From Gavia stellata (Eukaryota; Chordata; Aves; Gaviiformes; Gaviidae), in contig NW_026776931.1 of assembly GCF_030936135.1 (NCBI RefSeq), forward strand, positions 62,001 through 126,000: a DNA stretch of 64,000 bases, in the 5' to 3' direction. The notes under the pieces were generated by a model that did not search any database, was not told the DNA's origin, and saw only the letters and a list, made by a program, of their open reading frames with translations. Of this stretch, positions 1 to 10,100 are shown in pieces (position 1 is the first letter of the stretch; each line of letters starts with the position of its first letter). A program made the position numbers and the translations under genes.

Positions 1-414
1 CTTGAGCCTTCCTGAGGACAATCCTGCCAGAGCCCTGGGCTCTTCCCCCTGGATGTCGTGGGGATGAGGGCCTGGTGAGCCTCCTCAGCCTCCCTGGAGC
101 ATCGTGGCCCTGAGCACCCAGTGAGCTGCAAGCCCCTGGAGACTTCAGGCCAGGTTGGCAGGAGGGTGCCTCTACCTAGCTGCAAGAGGAGTGCTCTGAT
201 AGCTGCCAGCCCCCTGGCAGCCTTGCCTTGCCGCACCCTTCTGCCTGTGCGCTACAGAGAGGGCATTGCCCGTGTACGGGTGGGAGCGACCCACCGTCCC
301 CTGCCTCTCTGGGTGTGTTGTGCAGATGAGCAGTGTATGTTCTAAGTCCAGAGTCATCTCCCTGCTCTCTAGACAGTCTGTATTCCACATACAGGCAGGA
401 GAGCCCTGTACTTA
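1..414. other. Left flank without recognised gene
   Basis: This stretch is moderately GC-rich, with only short overlapping open frames on both strands and no codon pattern or domain that I recognise. It ends at 414, where the LTR of the first provirus begins with TG. The four bases before the LTR are CTTA; the matching target-site copy on the far side cannot be checked because the other end of that provirus is missing. Confidence 0.6.
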
Positions 415-905
415 TGTTGTCGAAAATCATAATGAAGAAACCTCTCCAAACCAAACGATAGTTTAGAAAGCCGACATTGGTTTATTGTAGCACCAGGTGC
501 ATGGGGGATTTCTCCTCCTAGCACGCACACCGGGTTAAAATCATGACAGGTACTTAAAACAGTTAACAAAGTTAGTTACGCCTACTGATCCTACCCCTAA
601 ATTAACTCCTGGTTAGTACCTTTCTTATTTCATCTTAAAGATACAGTTCTCTATTAATTCCCTACATGTGCTCAGAGAGTAGGGGGCTTATTTGGGTTGG
701 GGGCTCTTCTAACTAGGAGGTGTGGTTTTTACCATTATACTGAGATTTTAATGAGGCAGGTTAACTTTAGGGCACTATTTTGGCACTCTGTTCTATTTTT
801 CTAGAATTCGTCCCTGCGTTAATCATTATTGCTAGTTAGTGGAGAGTTAGTGGAGACAGTTTTTATCTTTAATATGTCTAAATACCAGGTGCATTTGTTA
901 TGAAG

Positions 906-943
906 TATGTTCGTTCCGTTCGTTCCGTTCGTTCCGTTTGTTC
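906..943. repeat. GTTCC/GTTCGTTCC microsatellite inside the ERV1 LTR
   Basis: Four near-perfect copies of a 9-bp GTTCGTTCC-type unit lie in the U3-side LTR sequence. The solo LTR at 40357 has no such expansion at the equivalent place, where ordinary sequence rich in TTCTT occurs instead. This suggests a copy-specific expansion. Confidence 0.8.
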
Positions 944-1259
944 CCACTTGGTTTTGGCCTTGTGTTTCGAGATGTTCTGTAACATTTCCCCTTTTGGACA
1001 CTTATTGAGACGTAGAGAATTATAATATATATCCATCTCTCTTTTCTTAGGTTCCACCAGTTAGACAGAAGGTGGTGGTACTTGTCACTCTTCTAATTAG
1101 GCCTTTTCACACATTCTCAAATCTATCCCATCTTCTTACAACCTGGAAAAGAAATAGACATAAAAATAGAAAATATTTCAATTCTAACCCGATTACACAA
1201 TACTACAGTCTTTAAGAGTCTTGTTGAAATGGTTCTCTTCTACGGAGAAGTTGGTTAAC

Positions 1260-1846
1260 TGTCGTGGTTTAACCCCAGCTGGCAACTAAGCACCACACAG
1301 CCGCTCGCTTGCTCACTCCCCCCCTGCCCCAGTGGGATGGGGGAGAGAATCGGAAAAGTAAAAGCGAGAAAGCTCATGGGTTAAGATAAGAACAGTTTAA
1401 TAAGTGAAATGAAATAAAATAATAATAAAAATTGTAATGAAAAGGAAAATAACAACAACAACAACAAACAAGAGAGGCAAGTGATGCAAATGAAAACAAT
1501 TGCTCACCACCCTCCGACTGATGCCCAGCCCAAGCAGCGGTCCCCCGGCCAGCTTTCCCCCTAGTTTATATACTGAGCATGACATCATATGGTATGGAAT
1601 ATCCCCTTGGTCAGGTGGGGTCGGCTGTCCCGGCTCTGTCCCCTCCCAACTTCTTGCGTACCCCCAGCCTCCTGGCTGGTGGGGTGGTGTGAGAAGCAGA
1701 AAAGGCCTTGATGCTGTGCAAGCACTGCTCGGCAGTAATGAAAACACCTCTGTACTGTCAACACTGTTTTCAGTGCAAATCCAAAACACGGCCCCATACT
1801 AGCTAGCGTGAAGAAAATTAACTCTGTCCCAGCCAAAACCAGCACA
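1260..1846 (-). mobile_element. Solo LTR of the ERV3 family nested in the ERV1 LTR
   Basis: The sequence starts TGTCGTGGTTTAA and ends CCAGCCAAAACCAGCACA, as do both LTRs of ERV3 (52358-59057), and similarity extends across the length with substitutions and small indels. It is flanked by a 5-bp direct repeat, TTAAC at 1255-1259 and 1847-1851, so this is a clean insertion with a 5-bp target duplication. No internal retroviral sequence is present, which fits LTR-LTR recombination. The minus-strand TATATAAA box near 1567 is kept. It is more diverged from the ERV3 LTRs than they are from each other, so it is an older member. Confidence 0.9.
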
Positions 1847-2094
1847 TTAACTTATGCACAGTATATGCAGGACCTTTTCACTAGTTGAGAGATGAGTTTA
1901 GTCTGTGTTCTGGTATTATTCTTATATCAATTCAGCGATGTAGTTAGGGTCATTAATTGTTCATACATGATTACAGCTTAGATTGGGCAATTTCCGTTTC
2001 TGTATAAGGTTTATACAAAAAGGGTTTGTCTTTTAGTTAAATTGTTTAAATCTTTGGTATCAAGCCCCCCTTTTGAAGTAGTTAGGTTTTCTTA

Positions 2095-3636
2095 CTACTT
2101 CCATATATTTTTCTTAATGGTTCTCTTAGCACAACTTATGCCAATTCCTATAATAATCACGACCACAGAAATTAGTCCTTCCAACAATGCAGCTAACCTT
2201 CCTTTTAGAGACCATCCACCCAATTCTTGGAGGATTTTGTGGAGCCAGTTATTTTCTGCTGCCTCCCTGACCACTCTGCTGTCTTCTGCTACTTCTCTCA
2301 TTTTGTCTAATTGTTCTTGCAGGTGATCAGTGATATTTGGGATGTGGACACAGCAGTGCTCTTTGTCTAACTTAAGATAGCCACACCCCCCTTGTTCTTT
2401 AACTAATAGCAAGTCTAAGGCCAGCCTATTTTGTAAAGTCATTTTAGTATTAGCCTGGATTTGTTTGTTGATCATCTGGAATCCTTTTTGAGTGGCTCTT
2501 GACAAGGCTTCCACCTGCCAAGTCAGATTTTCTAGTAATAGGTGATTTTCTAAAGCCATCAATCCTGGCAATAGGAAACTTTGGAATCCCCACTCAAGTT
2601 GTACTGCTGCGGAAGGCTCCGTCCAAACATCAGGGTCTTTTTCTGTCTCAGCATCTCTGTTAATTCGTCCCCAATATTGAGCTTTGATTGGACTCTTCTT
2701 CCATGTAGGACATAGGGTCCATAATCCTAAAGGTACTTGTCTAGTTATTGTACTAAGTCGTAGTCGGGCAGTCCAATATCCATCTGATGTAATGCATGTC
2801 GTGTAACCTGGGGACGGAATGTCTTGTTTACAATCGTCAGTCGAAAAATTTTGTTTGTTACCATGTTCCGTCATCATCAAAGTGGAGTTTAGGATTGATA
2901 TCTCACTATAATTTAGGACATTGGGGCATCTCCCGTTGGTTTGGCTGATATGATAAGTAGCCTTTGTTCCCCAGTTGAAGCACCAGTCCACATTTCCTAT
3001 CTATTTCCAACGTCCTTCCAAAGGTCTAGCCCAGGTTTTGAGTTTCTCCTAAGGTTCGTACATTCTGGAGCGGTGGTTACATTAAGAACTGTGTTATTAA
3101 TAACACAGAGTTTTGGTAATCCTGCCGCCTGTCCGCCAGAGGCTGCCAATGCGATTTGCAGAAACTGGGCCTTTAAGGGTTGTGATCCTCTAAGACATTG
3201 TTCCTCTGAGCCCCTCCCAAATACTGTCCTGTTATCTCCTGATCTCCAAAAAGTAGCACCCTGTAAAACATCACTACCTCTTTGTCTACACTGGTTGTCT
3301 TTGTCCCAATAATAGGAAACATTGGCCTGTTTAAAGGCTTCTGTGATGTTATCATCTTCCTCTCGTAAAGATGAATTTATTGGTGTAATACCCGATGGGG
3401 ATGGGCTGAGCGGCCGAATGAGGGACTGGGACACATGCTGTAACACTGGTGAGATTATGCATTTTGCCAAACCCTTGTATCAAAGTTAGAATTAGGTTTT
3501 CATCCAAATCTATGTTGACCTCTTCATGTGTATTGACCTCTGCACTTCCTGGCATCGCTGCAAGAGATATAACCCAGAACGTCACGATTCCTGAGTTAAT
3601 TTTAAACGTAAAGGTCTCTCTTGCTTGACAGTCCAT
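2095..3636 (-). pseudogene. env: ERV1 env remnant (surface and transmembrane subunits, frameshifted)
   Basis: Three overlapping open frames on the minus strand form an envelope-like protein. The first (3636-3352) has a hydrophobic segment suitable for a signal peptide. The second (3470-2997) is rich in N-x-S/T glycosylation sites and cysteines, as in a surface subunit. The third (2991-2095) has a long heptad-rich region, a cysteine motif, and a C-terminal hydrophobic helix followed by a short basic tail. The cysteine motif reads C, nine residues, CC, rather than the C-x6-CC typical of gammaretroviral transmembrane subunits. A frame change near 2994 separates surface and transmembrane parts, so no complete envelope can be made. 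ERV2 has lost this region entirely. Confidence 0.85.
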
Positions 3637-6600
3637 TGTGGTGATGTGGCTGGCTTGATCCTGCTGCGATGTATCGCAGATGGAGTGATTCCTTCAAGCT
3701 TGACAGCAGTATAGGTGGTGAGTAAAATCTGGAGAGGTCCTTTCCACTTCTCTTTCAACGGTTTGTCTGACCATGTCCTCAGATACACCCGGTCTCCGGG
3801 TTGGTATTGATGCACAGGCACGTCCAGGGATAGCGATGCGCTCACAGAGACATACCTGTGGAGAGAGGACAGAACCTTTCCCAGAGAGATAACATATTCT
3901 TTCAGGTAATGTTTTCCTACAGTTTCAGGAGTGGCTCCAGTTTCTGTCACCTGATAAGGTTTACTGTATCTGATCTCAAAAGGACTAACCTTTTCTTTGG
4001 TTCTAGGCTGCATACATATCTGTAGCAAAGCTAAGGGTAAAGCATCCAGCCACTTTATCTGAGCAAATTTTCCTGGCAAATTTTACTTCTCTGTCTTTTT
4101 AGGCTTTGGTTCATTCTTTCAACTTTCCCACTTGATTGAGGTCTCCAATGGGGTGTGGAGATTCCATTTTACCCCTAATGCTTTAGCTAAACTTTGAACA
4201 GCTTCTGCTATAAAGAGTGGGCCCCTATCCAAAGATAGTCCAATGGGTACCCCAAATCGTGGTATTATTTCCTTAAGTAACACTGTTGCTACTTCTTTTG
4301 TCTTGTTGATGCGACAAGGGAAAGCTTCTGGCCAGCCTGAGGAAGTATATAACGTTACTAAAAGATCTCGGTATCCATTTTGCCATGGTAACTCGGAAAA
4401 GTCTATTTGCCAGTAGTCTCCTGGACTGTTTCCTCTCTTTGTCACCCCTGGTAAAGGTCTTTGGGGTAGGTGAGGATTGTTCTTCAGGCATAACTCACAT
4501 TTCTTCACTATGTTTTTAATTATTCCAGTCATTCGTACACTTAGCACTTGTGTTTTTAATGCTTCCACCATTGTTTGAGTGAGTTTCTTGGTGTTGCTTA
4601 TTAGCCAATTCATGCATAATTTCCTGTGTAACTATTACTTGATGTGAAGGAGTCACCCGCCACCCCTCTTGGTTTTTAATCGCTTTCAGTAGATTAGCCA
4701 ATGGATTGTCTTCTGGTGTATACTGCGGATTCTCAGGTCCCAACCTCTGAACCTTTTCCAGCAAAACTACAATATTTGACCTTCAGCTGCTTCTCTCGCA
4801 GCTTTATCTGCCATGCGGTTTCCTCTATGCATTGGGCTATTTCCAGTTTGGTGTGCCTTGCAATGCATAATTGCCACTAATCGGGGTAGATTAATTGTAT
4901 GCAATAGTTGTTGGATTGTTGGCCCGTATTTGATGGGAGATCCTTGAGATCCCCAGGCATGATCCCCAAGCTCCATGAGCGTGGACCACTCCGAAGGCAA
5001 ATTTTGAATCTGTCCATATATTAACAGTTTGGGCTTTTGAAAGTTGTAGTGCTCTCAGCAAGGCTACGAGCTCTGCTTTCTGGGCCAATGTTGGATGGCA
5101 GAGCTTTTGCCTCAGTTACTTCCTTAATAGTTACCACTGCGTAACCTGTTTTCCGTGTTGCGTTCCGCATAAAGCTGCTACCATCTCCGAACAGGTCCCA
5201 GTTTTGAAAAATAACCGACGGGTCTTTTCCAGGATCCCAGCTTCTGGGCCAGTACCCCTAGGGCAATATGCAGCCTTTCATACACAAATAATTTAAATGG
5301 TTTTTCCAAATTCAGAAGGCCTAGGGCTGGAGCATTCATTAAAGCTTGTTTCAATTTCATAAATGCATTTCTGCACTCCTGAGTCCAGACAAGGAGGTTT
5401 CCCTCCCCTTGTACAGCTTTGTATAGGGGTTCGACCGTGAGTCCAAAATTTATTATCCACAGGCGACAGCATCCGGCCATTCCGGGAAATGCTCTGAGCT
5501 CTTGTTTCGATTTTGGTTCGGGAATCTGGCAAATGGCCTCTTTTTCTCTCGGTTCCAAGACTACGCTGGCCCTGGGAAATTGTGTACCCCAAATCTGTTA
5601 CTTCCTGCTGGGCGATCTGTGTCTTTTTCGGGGACACCTTGTACTCTGCCAACCCCAGAAAGTTGAGGAGGTCTATTGTCATTTATATGGAATCTTTCTT
5701 GTCACTTGTTGCTAACACTATGTCATCTACGTACTCTGGCAAGGTGGTATTTTTATGCCTCTTTTGCCAGTCTTCTAATTCTTTGGCTAATTGATGTCCA
5801 AAGATCATGGGGCTATTCTTAAATCCTTGTGGTAATACTGTTCAGCACAAGTGAGTTTTTCTTCCGGTCTTAGGGCTTTCCCACTCAAAAGCGAACAGTT
5901 CCTGACTCTCAGCTGCTAGCGGAAGGCAAAAGAACGCATCTTTGAAGTCCAATACAGTAAACCATTTGTGCGTTTCCTTCAGGGTGGTCAAGAGAGTATA
6001 CGGGTTTGCCAGGTGAACGTCCTGCATGATTTGATTTATAGCCCTTAAGTCCTGGACCAACCTATGCTCTTCTGAGTGCGGCTTTTTAATTGGCAAGATC
6101 TCGGAGTGTTGTATTCTGATTGACATTCTGTTAATAATCCAAAATTTACAAATTGTTCTATTAATGGTTCTAATCCTTTTCTTGCTTCTGATTTAATCGG
6201 GTACTGTTTCCATCTTACTGGTCTGGCATCTGGTTTCAGCTGGGTGATTACCGTTTCTGCCGCTCGGGATTGTCCTGGTGCTCCTGAAGCCCATACTGGA
6301 GGGGTTACAGCCTTTTCAGCTTCTTCTGGTATTTCCTGTAACTTGGCTTCCTTCTGTAACATAAAAACTTGAGCATCCAAAGCTTTATTGTCAGGAATAT
6401 GGATTTGGGTTTTTCCTTTTTCAAAAGTAATTTGTGCATTCAATTTACTTCATATGTCTCATCCTAATTAGCGGCACAGGGCAATCTGGGATAAAAAGAA
6501 ATGGGTGGGTTAACACCTTTTTCCCAATTGTAAACTTCAAAGGCTGGAAAAGTGGTCGATTTTCTTTCTGCCCTGTGGTACCAATAACTGATGTACTCTG

Positions 6601-6741
6601 ATTACTCAAATTAGCCTTGCATGTATTCAATACCAAATAAGTGGCCCCCATATCTACTAAAAATTGTACTTTTTCATCCCCCAACTTTACTCTAACCAGG
6701 GGTTCTGTTGGGGAGGGTTCCGATTCCTCCCCCGGTCTCCC
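3582..6741 (-). pseudogene. pol: ERV1 pro-pol remnant
   Basis: Minus-strand frames give, from right to left: aspartic protease (6684-6445), RT fingers/palm (6443-5842), the YVDD box at 5722-5733, thumb (5682-5178), RNase H (5088-4767, with a WTDSKFAFG box), integrase N-terminal and core domains (4764-4119, with WQIDF and SLDRGP around two catalytic aspartates) and the integrase C-terminal domain (4079-3582). Frameshifts separate these blocks. The RT connection domain is missing: the thumb frame runs directly into the RNase H region near 5200. The protease active site at 6646-6654 reads D-M-G instead of D-T-G. The protease is in the same frame as gag, behind a UGA stop at 6742-6744. Confidence 0.9.
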
Positions 6742-7163
6742 TCAGTCTGAATCTATTGTCATCATGTTAGCAGCCTGATTTGGCATCTCCTCATGACCTT
6801 GTCTTCTTAACTGCGGGCACTCCCTTTTCCAGTGTCCTTTCTGTTTGCAGTAAGCACACTGATTTTTCTCCAACGGTATTCCAGCCCTTTGTGCTCCACC
6901 GGGAAACCTCCTCCCCTTTGGGCCTCGATAGCCCTGTCCTCTGAACGTACTAGTTTCCTGGGCTACGGCTACTGCCAGCATCCTGTTATCCTTAAACTTC
7001 TCCTTTGTCTGCTTTTCCTCTTCCACCTTTTCTCTGTTGTTAGACACTTTCCAGGCATTTTCTAAAATATAATCCAATGAGTGGGCATCTGCCCCCTCTA
7101 ACTTTTGTAATTTCTGTTTTATGTCTGCATTAGATTGTCCCATAAAACTGTGGACCGACGAGA
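6742..7163 (-). pseudogene. gag: ERV1 gag 3' remnant (capsid end and nucleocapsid)
   Basis: The minus-strand frame encodes the end of a gamma-type capsid (QSNADIKQKLQKLEG), a charged linker, and a nucleocapsid with one CCHC knuckle (CAYCKQKGHWKREC; spacing C-x2-C-x4-H-x4-C). It ends with a UGA at 6742-6744, followed in frame by protease. Upstream (above about 7163) retroviral similarity stops and the same frame runs into minisatellite units, giving an apparent hybrid open frame to 7248. The N-terminal two thirds of gag are absent. Confidence 0.85.
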
Positions 7164-10100
7164 CAGGGAGGGAGTCCTGCACCGTTTGGAGTAACTTTTG
7201 GAGGGAGTCCTGCACCGTTTGGAGTAACTTTTGGAGGGAGTCCTGCACCCTGGGGCTTTTCTGGAGCTCTGTACCCTTGGTCTTGTTTTGTAAGGGTGAC
7301 CGGCTTTTCTTTTTTTTTGGGTGCCCTTTCTGGTTTTGCTATTTTTTCGAATATAACAAAACCCATTATTTCTGGAGTGCATCACCGCGCTGCCCCCCCC
7401 ATCCCGTGGAGAGCATCGCCGCGCTGCCCAGCCCTGGAGGAGAGCATCACCATTCCACCTGCACCCCACAGAGGAGAGCATCACCAGTAGGGTTTTTTGG
7501 GAGTCTTGCACCCTTTGGAGTATTTCTTGGGGAGCCCTGCACAGCTTGGAGTAATTTTGGGGGAGTCCTGCACGATTTGGAGTAATTTTTGGGCAGAGCC
7601 CTGCACCGTTTGGAGTATTTTGGGGGAGCCCTGCACCATTTGGAGTTTTTCTTGGGGAGCCCTGCATGCTTTGGAGTAATTTTTGGAAGGAGTCCTGCAC
7701 AGTTTGGAGTATTTTTGGGGGAGTCCTGCACAGTTTGGAGTATTTTTTGGAAGGAGTCCTGCACCCTGGGGCTTTTTTTGAGCTCTGTACCCTTGGTCTT
7801 GTTTTGCAAGGGTCACCGTTTTGTTTTTTGGGTGCCCTTTCTGGTTTTGCTGGTTTTTGGAATATTACAAAGCCCGTTATTTCTGGAGTGCATCGACACG
7901 ACGACCCCCCATCTCGTGGAGAGCATCGCCGCTCCGGACCCCCACCCAGAGGAAAGCATCGCAGAGCCGCTCCGCCAGAGGTGAGTATCACTGCGCTGCC
8001 CCTCCCCAGAGGGGAGCATCACCATTTGGGTTTTTTGGGAGTCTGGCATCATTTGGAGTACCCCTTGGGGAGTCCTGCACCGTATGGAACATATTTTTGG
8101 GAGTCCTGCACCATATGGAATATTTTTTGGGGAGTCCTGCACCATATGGAATATTTTTCTGGGAGTCCTGCACCATATGGAATATATTTTTGGGAGTCCT
8201 GCACTATATGGAATATTTTTTGGGGAGTCCTGCACCATATGGAATTTTTTTTTGGGTGTCCTGCAGCATTTGGAATAATTTTTGGAGGGAGGCCTACACC
8301 GTTTGGAGTATTTTGGGGGATCCTTCCCCTGTTTTGCAGTTCTTCTTGGGGAGTCCTAACCGGTTTGGAGTAATTTTTGGAGGGAGCCCTGCACCCTTTG
8401 GTGTATTTTCTGGAAGGAGTCCTGCACCCTGGGGCTTTTTTTGCGCTCTGTACCCTTGGTCTTGTTTTGCAAGGGTCACGGTTTTGTTTTTTGGGTGCCC
8501 TTTCTGGTTTTGCTTTTTTTTCGAATATTACAAAACCCGTTACTTCTGGAGTGCATCACCGCGCCAGCCCGCCCCGTCCCATGGAGAGGATCACCGCGCC
8601 AGCCCCCCCACCCAGAGGACTGCATCGCCGCGGCACCCCACCCAGAGGAGAGCATCGCCGGGCCGCCCCGCCATGCCCCGGAGGAGAGTATCACCATGCC
8701 ACCTGCACCCCCTGGAGGGGAGCATCACCATTTGGGTTTTTTGGGAGTCCTGCACCATTTGGAATATTTCTGGGGGAGTCCTGCACCCTTTGGAGTATTC
8801 CTTGGGGAGCCCTACACAGTTTGGAGTAATTTTTTGGGGAGTCCTGCAACCTTGGGAGTAATTTCTTGGGAGTCCTACACCATTTGGAGTATTTTTTTGA
8901 AGGAGTCCTGCACCCTGGGGCTTTTTTTGAGCTCTGTGCCCTTGGTCTTGTTTTGCAAGGGTCACTGTTTTTTCTGGGTTTTCGGTGCCCTTTCTGGTTT
9001 TGCTATTTTTTGGAATATTACAAAACCCGTGATTTCTGGAGTGCATCACCGTGCCGGCCCCCCCACCCGGTGGAGAGCATTGCCACCCCGCCCCGCCAGA
9101 GGAGACCATTGTCGCGCTGCCCCGGAGGAGAGCATCACCATTCCGCCTGCACCCCCCAGAGGAGATCATCACCATTTGGGTTTTTTGGGACTCCTGCACC
9201 ATTTGGAGTATTTCTTGGGGAGCCCTGGATGGTTTGGAGTAATTTTGGGGGAGTCCTGCACCATTTGGAGTAATTTTTGGATAGAGCCCTGCACCATTTG
9301 GAGTTTTTCTTGGGGCGCCCTGCACGCTTTGGAGTAATTTTTGGAGGGAGTCCTGTAGAATTTGGAGTATTTTTTGGAAGGAGTCTCACACCCTGGGGCT
9401 TTTTTTGAGCTCTGTACCCTTGGTCTTGTTTTGCAAGGGTCACGGTTTTGTTTTTTGGGTGCCCTTTCTGGATTTGCTGGTTTTTGGAATATTACAAAGC
9501 CCATTATTTCTGGAGTGCATCGCCACGATGACCCCCCATCTCGTTGACAGCATCGCCGCGCCAGCCCCCCCACCCAGAGGAGAGCATCGCAGAGCCGCCC
9601 CGCCAGAGGTGAGTATCACCGCGCCGCCCCTCCCCGGAGGGGAGCAACACCATTTGGGTTTTTGGGGAGTCTTGCATCATTTGGAGTATCTCTTGGGGAG
9701 TCCTGCACGGTTTGGAGTAATTTTTTGGGAGTCCTGCACCACATGGAATATTTTTTTGGGGAGTCCTGCTCCATTTGGAATACTTTTTTGGGAGCCCTGC
9801 TCCATTTGGAGTAATTTTTGGAGGGAACCCTGCACCATTTGGAGTATTTTGGGGAGCCTTCCCCTGTTTGGAGTTTTTATTGGGGAGTCCTACACGGTTT
9901 GGAGTAATTTCTGGAGGGAGCCCTGCACCCTTTGGTGTATTTTTTGGAAGGAGTCCTGCACCCTGGGGCTTTTTTTGAGCTCTGTACCCTTGGTCTTGTT
10001 TTGCAAGGGTCACGGTTTTGTTTTTTGCGTGCCCTTTCTGGATTTGCTGTTTTTTTGGAATATTACAAAACCTGTGATTTCTGGAGTGCATCACCGCGCC

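Larger units (their letters stand above)
415..2062 (-). repeat. 3' LTR of ERV1, split by a nested solo LTR
   Basis: The plus-strand sequence runs from TGTTGTCG at 415 to TTGGTATCA at 2062; both ends match the ends of the paired ERV2 LTRs. The first part (415-780) aligns well with the R/U5 side of the ERV2 LTR, including the minus-strand AATAAA signal and the block around 520-720. Beyond about 780 the U3 side diverges. A 587-bp LTR of another family is inserted at 1260. Just outside the outer boundary lies a purine-run candidate polypurine tract (minus strand of 2063-2075). A second candidate tract lies at 985-997, just outside a TG/CA boundary at 984, which is where the solo LTR at 40357-40914 ends. 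The true LTR limit of this copy is therefore ambiguous (415-984 or 415-2062). Confidence 0.75.
415..7163 (-). mobile_element. ERV1: truncated, decayed gammaretrovirus-like provirus
   Basis: Read on the minus strand, this is a provirus remnant in the order gag (3' part only), protease, reverse transcriptase, RNase H, integrase, env, 3' LTR. Recognisable motifs are a CCHC zinc knuckle, a YVDD polymerase box at 5722-5733, an RNase H TDS box, integrase WQIDF and LDRGP segments, and an env transmembrane subunit with a C-terminal membrane helix. The coding region carries several frameshifts and an internal deletion between the RT thumb and RNase H. The 5' LTR, primer binding site, matrix and most of capsid are absent: similarity stops at about 7163, where the minisatellite array starts. 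It is related to ERV2 (31571-37959), which shares most of the gag-pro-pol region and part of the LTR. It is not capable of autonomous replication. Confidence 0.9.
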
